64,000 nt of DNA, from assembly GCA_015680685.1 (NCBI GenBank), contig MNCI01034664.1, positions 710,068 through 774,067 on the forward strand, given 5' to 3'. Every line of letters begins with the position of its first letter. Position 1 is the stretch's first letter. A program made the position numbers and the translations under genes. A model generated the notes under the pieces. The model was not told the origin of the DNA. It ran no database searches and saw nothing but the letters and a program-made list of their open reading frames with translations. The DNA comes from Gnetum montanum (lineage: Eukaryota > Streptophyta > Gnetopsida > Gnetales > Gnetaceae). This document shows positions 57,240 through 64,000 of the stretch, piece after piece.

Positions 57240-58450
57240 GATAGAAGATGGAGTCATTGACATTAAAAGTTGTGGAAGGTGCAAGAAAATGGGTATTATA
57301 CCTATGTTGTAGAAAGGATCAATTACATGTTAAGGGAAAGCTTGAAATTTAACATGTGCTTGGAAGGTTAAGAATGATGTGGTTGTATCAAACAAGTACA
57401 AGTTACAATAGTTACACAAGTGGGTCCTCCTCAAAGTAGGCTCTAGCCTATGATGCCCTTGTGTAACCACATCTAAAAATGTCTATAGGCACTAAAGGGA
57501 TTGAATGCAATCCATACCTATAAAACAAAACACACATGTGAAATCCATCAATTTGAGAAAATAACTCTATGTTACACAAAACCACAAGTTACGATCATAC
57601 AGATAACGAGATGAGATGGACTATAGAAAGGATTGTAGAAATTAGGGTGTGAGGTGTCTTATAATATGCATAATGAATCCTTGTGTGTTATTAATGGTTA
57701 AGCAATCATTAGCCCTTCTTTCCAAGATTCAAACCAAGTTCAAACCACATTTTAGTGACATTTATAAGACTACCATAGCTGCAAGAAGTAACATCACTTG
57801 GTGTTTTGTTCAAGAGAGGAGCTTATTTATGGCACATTTTTTTCTTTTTAAAGTCTAAGAAGCCACCAACCTTCAGGCATGGGTACATGTCTATCCAATG
57901 GGACCATTAGCAATTTATTTAGTGCCCCTTTTATGTTACTCTTACTCTCAATTTTGTTAGATCTACAAGGATATAATTACAACTAAAGTAACATGATAGA
58001 ACATATAGAAGTAGTCAAAGAGAATCCACAAATCTCCTTAATGTCATACCCTTTACATTCCCCCTTGGTTCTTCACTTTTCTATTTAGGCTAATGATTAT
58101 GAATTTATTTTTAGTTTGATGATGAAAAAGAATATCATTATACCTAGGGTAAGAACCTCTTATTAATGGAGTGAGTGGATGGATGACATGGTCTCACTAT
58201 CCAAATAATCAATCCCTTATGACTCGTCAACATAGAGAAAACCTCACCTCAATGGGCTACATGATCATTTTGTTCACAAGAAAGATTACATACTAAAGAA
58301 AATGAAAAAAAAAATGGAAAAATTTAAAAAGGGTAGGAAAAATTGTATCAAGAAATAAGAAAATGACAAAAAATTGTAAAACAAAAAGATGAAAAACACT
58401 TATTAATCCTAAAGGTTAGAATGGAGGGTTTTCCCCATGACTAAGTGTTT
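57240..58450 (-). other. Conserved non-coding block, element C
   Basis: Counterpart of 16190-17480 and 25740-27080: gtgggtcctcctcaaagtag (57422), an A-rich plus-strand tract (58300-58390) and ttccccatgactaagt (58430). In C it directly adjoins the Cys-containing linker because pol is missing. Confidence 0.6.
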
Positions 58451-58489
58451 GGCCATGGCAAGAATTAATAAGCGGGTAGGTAGGATCCA

Positions 58490-58775
58490 TGCATGTATAA
58501 AACATTGGTAACTTTTCATTTTTGAGCCACTGGGTATCTCTAGGTTTAGTGACAGATGCACAGATAAGCTGTTGTTTACACACTTGATTGTTAAATGTAT
58601 GGTGGGTCAGGGTACGAGTTGTGTTAATCTTGGGAATGTCTAGCCCGTAATTGCACCTTTGATCATAATATAGTATGCATGCATTGACTTGTCTTCCCAC
58701 ACTGCTAGATACATTACATCGATTAGGTGTTGGTGTGATGATGGATGATGGACCTTGCATAAGATCAAAGGACAT
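58490..58775 (-). pseudogene. Cys-containing linker of element C
   Basis: The minus-strand frame 58775-58416 has the pattern D-Q-R-C-N-Y, then V-C-K-Q-Q-L-I-C-A and RDTQWL, similar to the stretch between protease and RT in A (DTRCNC, then DTQWL). It is the only part of the PR-RT region left in C, which places the internal deletion around it. Confidence 0.5.
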
Positions 58776-58855
58776 TGGTTGTGAAAGAAAGGCATTGCAC
58801 TATATTGGCATCATGTTGTTTCAAATGATGTGGTAGGTCCATGAGTGTTACTCTT

Positions 58856-60896
58856 TCACCTAGGGCTTGTCCTAAAGAAAGGATGTCTTTGAGTTTGTGG
58901 TGGAAACTTACTGATCTTAGCATGTCTATGCACATTTACAACACAAGTGACATTTGTTTGTTGATGTTGTGGTGCTGAACCTTCCTGTGTCATTGGTGGT
59001 GGCATATGATGAGGTGGAGTATGAGAATACCAAGGATAGGATGGAGGGTAAGAGGTGTGAGGTGGTGATCCTTCAAGGAATGTCATGGGTTGATGACACT
59101 CAGGAGAGTGATAGTGGCAGTTTGAAGTAGAGGATGTAGAACTAGTTGAAGAAATAGGATGTTCAACATAATATCCATACAATTTTGGTTGGTAGGGAGT
59201 TTGGTGGTGGCCTCCCCCACAACTATGGGGTTTTTCACTATGGTTGATGATAGTGCTGAGGTTGGTAATAATTCCCCCCAGGATAGTACAGTTGGTTGTG
59301 GGATTGTCTATAATTACCACATGGAAGAGGAAATCTCCTAGGCATGTATTTTTATATGAATTTGGGATTTAATGCAAAAGCGTAATACTCATGTAGATGT
59401 GACATGACTAGGCAATGGGCCTTTGGGTAATCATATATGTAGATGTCATGTTTGTTATCTTCATCTATGGTAGAGTCTGTAGCCTCTTTGTCTTCAATCA
59501 TTTCCCCTATTTGTCGATAAGTGTTCCTACCTATTTCTTGGTACTGCATCCTCTGATTATTGTGATTGCTTGGTTTATTTTATGTTACTTTATCCTCTAC
59601 AATTGCTACGAGAGTTGTAACTTTTTCATATATCCACTTTGACATCCTATTAAATTTTTCTTTGAGTTCATTGATAAATAAGGTTAATTGCAGAATCACC
59701 TTATTGAGAGTGACCTCTCTCTTCTTACCATAGATATGGACCTCCTTTTGAAGAGTTGGATCCTAGTGATATTCCTTAACATTCTCCTATTTGCATATCT
59801 CTCCTTATTTTTTCACTACATGCTCAATTATCTCTAAGATCTGATGTGTTCATGGCTCATGTAATTAACCTGGAGCATACATCCCAAGGGTCTTCCTTGT
59901 TTCATTATGAAGGCCATCTATGATGTGGAAAAGTTTCCTTTCCTCAAAGAAATCATGGCTTGGGCATCTATTCAATAGAGAATGATATCTATCTAAGGCC
60001 ATGTCCAAGGGTTCATGTTGTTCTTGTCTCCATCCTTGGATCTATCTCCTCAAGTTCGACACTGTAGCATAGGTTTGGTATTTCTCATTTATTAGTTCCA
60101 ACATTGTGGACCACCATCAAATTGAATTTGGTTTTAATGATCTATACCACACTTCAATTCTATCAATTAGTGTCATAGGAAGGAGCTTAATCTTTTTCCA
60201 TCCACTTTCAATGTTGTAGAAAGCACATGGATCATGGAAGGCTTGTAAATGATGTTGTGGATCCAAATCATAGCCTCCTGCAAATTTAGGAATATTATTC
60301 ATATCAAGCCTGGGTAGGTGACTCTCTTTGTGATGCCTACAAGATATATTAGTTGCCTTTGTGATCTACATTAGGCTCTTACTAGCCAAGAAGGGTTCAT
60401 CATCATTAGACATGTGAGGAAAATTTCTATTTCTATTCATTTGATTATGATGATGTTGTCTATGTTCATCTTAATGTCTTTGAATTTTCCTGTGGGTTTT
60501 ATTTCTATTTTTATTTCAACCCTTTAGTGGAGCTCTATCCCCATACCTACATTCATCTTTATCAAAACTAGACATTGAAAGGGGAGAGGAAGATGAGAAA
60601 CTGGAAGGATGTCCATGGCTTCTATGGTGTTTCCCAAGGTCCCTTGATTTATCTTTTCTAGGTTTTGAGGAGGTCCTAGGCCTTGAGGCCTCCCCTAGTC
60701 TAGGACTTACTTCATCCCCTCTAGAGTTGTTTATCTTAGGTGAATGTAGTCTTTGAGTGTTGTTAGGGTGGTCATGAACATATGAAACCTCTACATGAAG
60801 TTGGTCACTCCAATTTTCTTCACCATATATCCCATTAGTTCTCTAATGAATGTTTTCATTATATAGTGCATTATTGCTTCCTTGTGAAAGAGACAT
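58856..60896 (-). pseudogene. gag: Gag of element C
   Basis: ATG at 60894-60896, 125 bp from the LTR. A Ser/Arg/His-rich N-terminal part (about 60720-60420) precedes the gag core: RLDMNNIPKFAGGYDLDPQ, ESGWKKIKLLPMTL and VWYRSLKPNS (60302-60117). The zinc-knuckle position (about 59460-59420) reads I-Y-I-Y-D-Y-P-K-A-H-C, so most Cys residues are lost. A Pro/His/Ser-rich tail (59320-58856) ends the frame. Stops and frame changes separate these parts. Confidence 0.8.
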
Positions 60897-61000
60897 TGTT
60901 GTTGGTTTATGGTGTGTGTGATTTAATATTTTCTGAAGATATATCGTTAATGTGTTTCCAACAATTGTGTATGATATAACTAATCTAGATAACTAGCACC

Positions 61001-61019
61001 ATCCCCAGCAATGGTGCCA
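61001..61019 (-). other. Primer-binding site of element C (tRNA-Asp type)
   Basis: One base inside the LTR, the minus strand reads TGGCACCATTGCTGGGGAT. It matches the tRNA-Asp complement at all but three of the first 18 positions, and every difference is a CpG-decay transition. Confidence 0.85.
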
Positions 61020-61020
61020 A

Positions 61021-61873
61021 TGATGAGTGGTGAGATACCCCTACACCTAACCATATGAATCACAAGTACATGCACATTATCCAGTCAAATTCTATGAATG
61101 GAACTAGTTATGCATCAAGATCATTATGCTTTGATTGTAGTTCGCTATCTTCCCACTTGGACTAATGGTAGCTTTGTCATGTATGGTTTAGTTCAAAGTG
61201 AGGCATATGATGATGTTACCTAGCCCTATGTTGCTCCTAATGACAATAAAGAGATAAATTGATTAAGCTAATTAACAATGGAAGGTATAATATAAACTAG
61301 CCTACATGCAATGAGTGTCCATTCCTAATCATCCACACACACCTTGGACTTCGTATAACTACTACTAGGATTGCCAAGCATGTCACTGGGCTTACCAAAT
61401 GATACATTGCTGGGTTATCAACTAATTACACTTAAGCACTCATGATTAGTTGTACATTCTACTTAATGACAAGAATCGTAAATAGTAGTAAATGAAAACA
61501 TTAACTAAAGAAACTAGTAAACAATTGAACAATTAATAATTAAAAACAATGAAAAATCTAAGTGGATGCTGCAATGATGGAAGTAATCTTGATCTTTATT
61601 TTTGGTCATGTAACACATCCAAGTATATCACACTCGAATAAGGATGTCACACAAGCACAAATATCACATAATAAGCATGTATTGGGAGAAAAAAAACTTG
61701 AAATCACAAAGCTATGAAAAAGCTATCTAAAAGTTGTTGTATTTATAAGCTAGCATGGAATAGATGATATTGGATATCTGACATCATTTCTTGGGACTTG
61801 ATATTGCGTATTCGATATTGAGGCTCCAATATTGGGTATTCGATATCGGAGCTGACAAAATCATGACTCATCA
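61021..61873 (-). repeat. 5' LTR of element C
   Basis: 853 bp, direct repeat of 51833-52724. TATA box: complement of tatttata near 61738. GATATT/GATATC palindromes lie at 61765-61850. TG...CA ends. Confidence 0.9.
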
Positions 61874-63600
61874 CTATCAAAGTCCAACTTCATTGTACTT
61901 TGATAGAGATACACAATGGAGAGGGTACTGACTCAAGATACAACTAGGACTCTTGGCCAAGGAATACTAGTAAGTCCTACAAGGAAACTTACAAGAGTCA
62001 TGAAAGGAGAACCAACCAACATTGTTCTTCTTCTACCTCCTCTACTTCATTATGATCATCAGATGACTAGGATAGAAGATAGCACAAGTAATAAGATTTT
62101 GATAAGGAAAAGAGAAGAGCTCTTGGTCATCATGATCGATACTCAAGGTATTCTAATTCAGAAGATGAGGAATATGAAAGAAGGAGACACAAAAAGAGAA
62201 GAAAGGATTAAAAGAGGCACAAGCATAGAAGGGGTCACCACTACCATAGAGCTTATGAACCTGATCATGATAATGAACCCCTTATGGTAACCTTGAATAT
62301 GATCAACATTTAGAAAGCAGTGTACATACCAACTAGGCATGTGTAAGATAGCTAAATTAAATAGCTAGATATGAATAACATGCCTAGATTTGAAGGAGGT
62401 TACAATGTTGATCCTCAACATTACCTTCAAGCATTCCACAATGTTTGTGCCCTTCAAAACATAGAAAGTGATTGACAAAAATTGAAGCTATTTCCTAGAA
62501 CACTTTTGAAGGAAGTGGAAGGTTGGTATAGGTCACTAGAACTTGAATCCATCAGATGCTAGAGTACCATGCTTGAAATTTTTAATGACAAATATCAAAC
62601 ATATTCATAAGTGTCAAACCTAAGAAAGAAAATCCAGAATTGGAAACAAGGGACTCACAAGACCTTGGATGCAGCAATGAGTAGATATTATTCACTCTTA
62701 CATAGTTTCCTAGGCCATGGATTTTCATCAAAGGAATAGTTAAGGCACCTAATAGATGGGCTAAGAAGCAAAACAAGAGAGATCCTTAGGGTTTATGCCC
62801 AAGGAATAATATCAGAATTAATTATCCATCAGATCCAAAGACTCATCGATCAAGTGGTAAAAGAAGAAGGAAAACTTAGAAAAAGGGAATTAGCTAAAGA
62901 ATACAATAGGGATCCATCAATTTGGAAAAGAGATGCATGAGTATGTAACACCTAAGAGGAAGAAACCTTGGACCAAGTATCAGGAAAGAAACATTGTTTA
63001 TTTAGAAATCTGTTGCTGATGTAGTAGGATAGGTAGCAAAAATGTGGGATTTAGTAGATGAAAAAAAAACAACAACACTAAATATTGTGGAGGAGAAAGC
63101 AAACAAAGTACTCAACAAAGGCAAAGAAAAGAAGAAGAAGAAGAAATTTGGACAAAAGGGCAAAGTTGCTTCAATAGTTGGGTACTCAAACACTAGCTCT
63201 ATAGATGATGAAAGTTGCATTATGTGCCAGTATGAACATCCTAAGGGATGTTGTCCAATCATTGTACATTTTCAAGAAACTGGGACATATGCACTTAACC
63301 CATAATTTCTCCAAAAGCATATGTCCCAATAGTTACCTTATCCTCAAGGTAACTATAGGTGACAACCTTAACCAATTTACTATCTTGGTGGAGCCTTATT
63401 GTAGCCATAGGAGAACTACCATAAGTAGTGGCAGTAATTACAATCATGGGTCATGCCACCGTCATGCCAACAGTATCCATACTAACAACCTAATCCTTAT
63501 GATACTATGTCAAATGTTTGATCTCACTAGCAAAGGTTACTATTCAAAATACATAGTATCACCCACAAGAATACTACCAACTGATGTCACCAAGGACTAA
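61874..63600 (+). pseudogene. gag: Gag of element D, C-terminal part
   Basis: Continues the gag that starts at 51332. After an Arg/Lys/His/Glu-rich part (about 62090-62270) come the core motifs LDMNNMPRFEGGYNVDPQ (62370), GWYRSLELES (62525) and a long helical stretch to about 62940. A Lys-rich segment and the variant zinc knuckle C-x2-C-x3-H-x4-C (63216-63254) follow, then a decayed Pro/Gln-rich tail. Stops and frame changes are present. Protease should follow beyond 63800, outside or at the edge of the window. Confidence 0.82.
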
Positions 63601-64000
63601 TCTAAACCCGCATATGCATTCACAAGTAGCTGATCTCTCAAATCCTAATCCTAATCCCTTGCCACTAGTGCCACCACTTTCAATGCAGGGTGAACTACCA
63701 TGACAACCATAACAAAAGAAGGTTGTAAGGATAGTAAATGTACAAATTAAAGATCTCACCAATAATGCTAAGGACCAAACAAAAAATGTTCTTTCTTTAG
63801 GATGAGTTTAGAGAAGGCTAGTAGAATAGGAGCTTTGTGAAGAGCATCTTTTCCTAGAATAGATCCACTCTTGACAAGCTTTTGTCATCATTGAGTCTAA
63901 ACATATGAACTATCATGCTCACTGTAGTTGTTATCGATTGGATCAAGGCAAGGTCACTCCTATAGAAGCCAATTAACCCATAAGTTCCTTTAATTTATCT
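63601..64000 (+). other. Continuation of element D, no domain readable
   Basis: The gag tail appears to extend here, but stops in all frames prevent a domain call. The 3' LTR of D must lie to the right of the window if it exists. Confidence 0.4.

Larger units (their letters stand above)
51833..61873 (-). mobile_element. Athila-like element C with both LTRs, lacking pol
   Basis: LTRs 51833-52724 and 61021-61873, both beginning TGATGAGTGGTGAGATACCCC on the plus strand and ending CTCATCA. Inside, in sense order on the minus strand: primer site, gag, Cys-containing linker, conserved block, U3-like block, ORF3, 3' LTR. Protease, RT, RNase H and integrase are missing. C lies in the gag of D. The adjacent 5-mers are ctgtt (51828-51832) and ctatc (61874-61878), at best a decayed duplication (3 of 5). 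A younger solo LTR (56418-57210) sits inside C. Confidence 0.85.

Noticed and set aside
51828-61878. ctgtt/ctatc as a firm target duplication of element C
   Set aside because: Only three of five bases agree; the insertion is supported by LTR ends and the split gag of D, not by this.

Overview
This window looks like intergenic DNA of a land plant with a large, transposon-rich genome. The reasons are plant-type Ty3/gypsy LTR retrotransposons of the Tat and Athila kinds, a MULE transposase with a SWIM-like tail, AT-rich sequence between elements, and no intact host gene or RNA gene that I can recognise. A gymnosperm is possible, but the sequence does not prove it. Every coding region I can identify is a decayed transposon gene.

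Layout, left to right. (1) 1-529: the right part of an Athila-like LTR, minus orientation. (2) 678-11808: a complete Tat-like element on the plus strand, with two 1.6-kb LTRs, near-perfect 5-bp target duplication, gag, protease, RNase H and integrase. Reverse transcriptase is missing, and a 0.73-kb segment with short repeats sits in its place. (3) 11809-16190: no gene seen; one 46-bp tandem repeat. (4) 16190-24572: Athila-like element A, minus strand, gag to integrase, without a 3' LTR. (5) 24573-34225: Athila-like element B, minus strand, cut inside ORF3 by the end of A. (6) 34226-35297: an unrecognised remnant and an LTR fragment. (7) 35930-42020: a 6-kb tandem array with a period of 357-360 bp, each unit built from three sub-repeats of about 133, 132 and 92 bp. 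(8) 43967-45283: a Tat-type solo LTR with perfect ATTGC duplications. (9) 45310-47620: a MULE transposase pseudogene. (10) 50332-64000: Athila-like element D, plus strand, whose gag is split by element C (51833-61873, minus strand, both LTRs). C in turn carries a solo LTR (56418-57210) with perfect CTAGG duplications. This is a three-level nest.

The Athila-like elements share a primer-binding site resembling the 3' end of tRNA-Asp, a variant zinc knuckle in gag, a Cys-containing stretch between protease and reverse transcriptase, a conserved 1.2-1.3-kb block after the pol region and, in B and C, a third ORF. B and C also carry, upstream of ORF3, a TATA-like box next to a short-palindrome array that resembles the array in their own LTR. 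This suggests a second, U3-like promoter for ORF3 and is the observation I would check first. All coordinates come from reading by eye; no alignment or database search was run.
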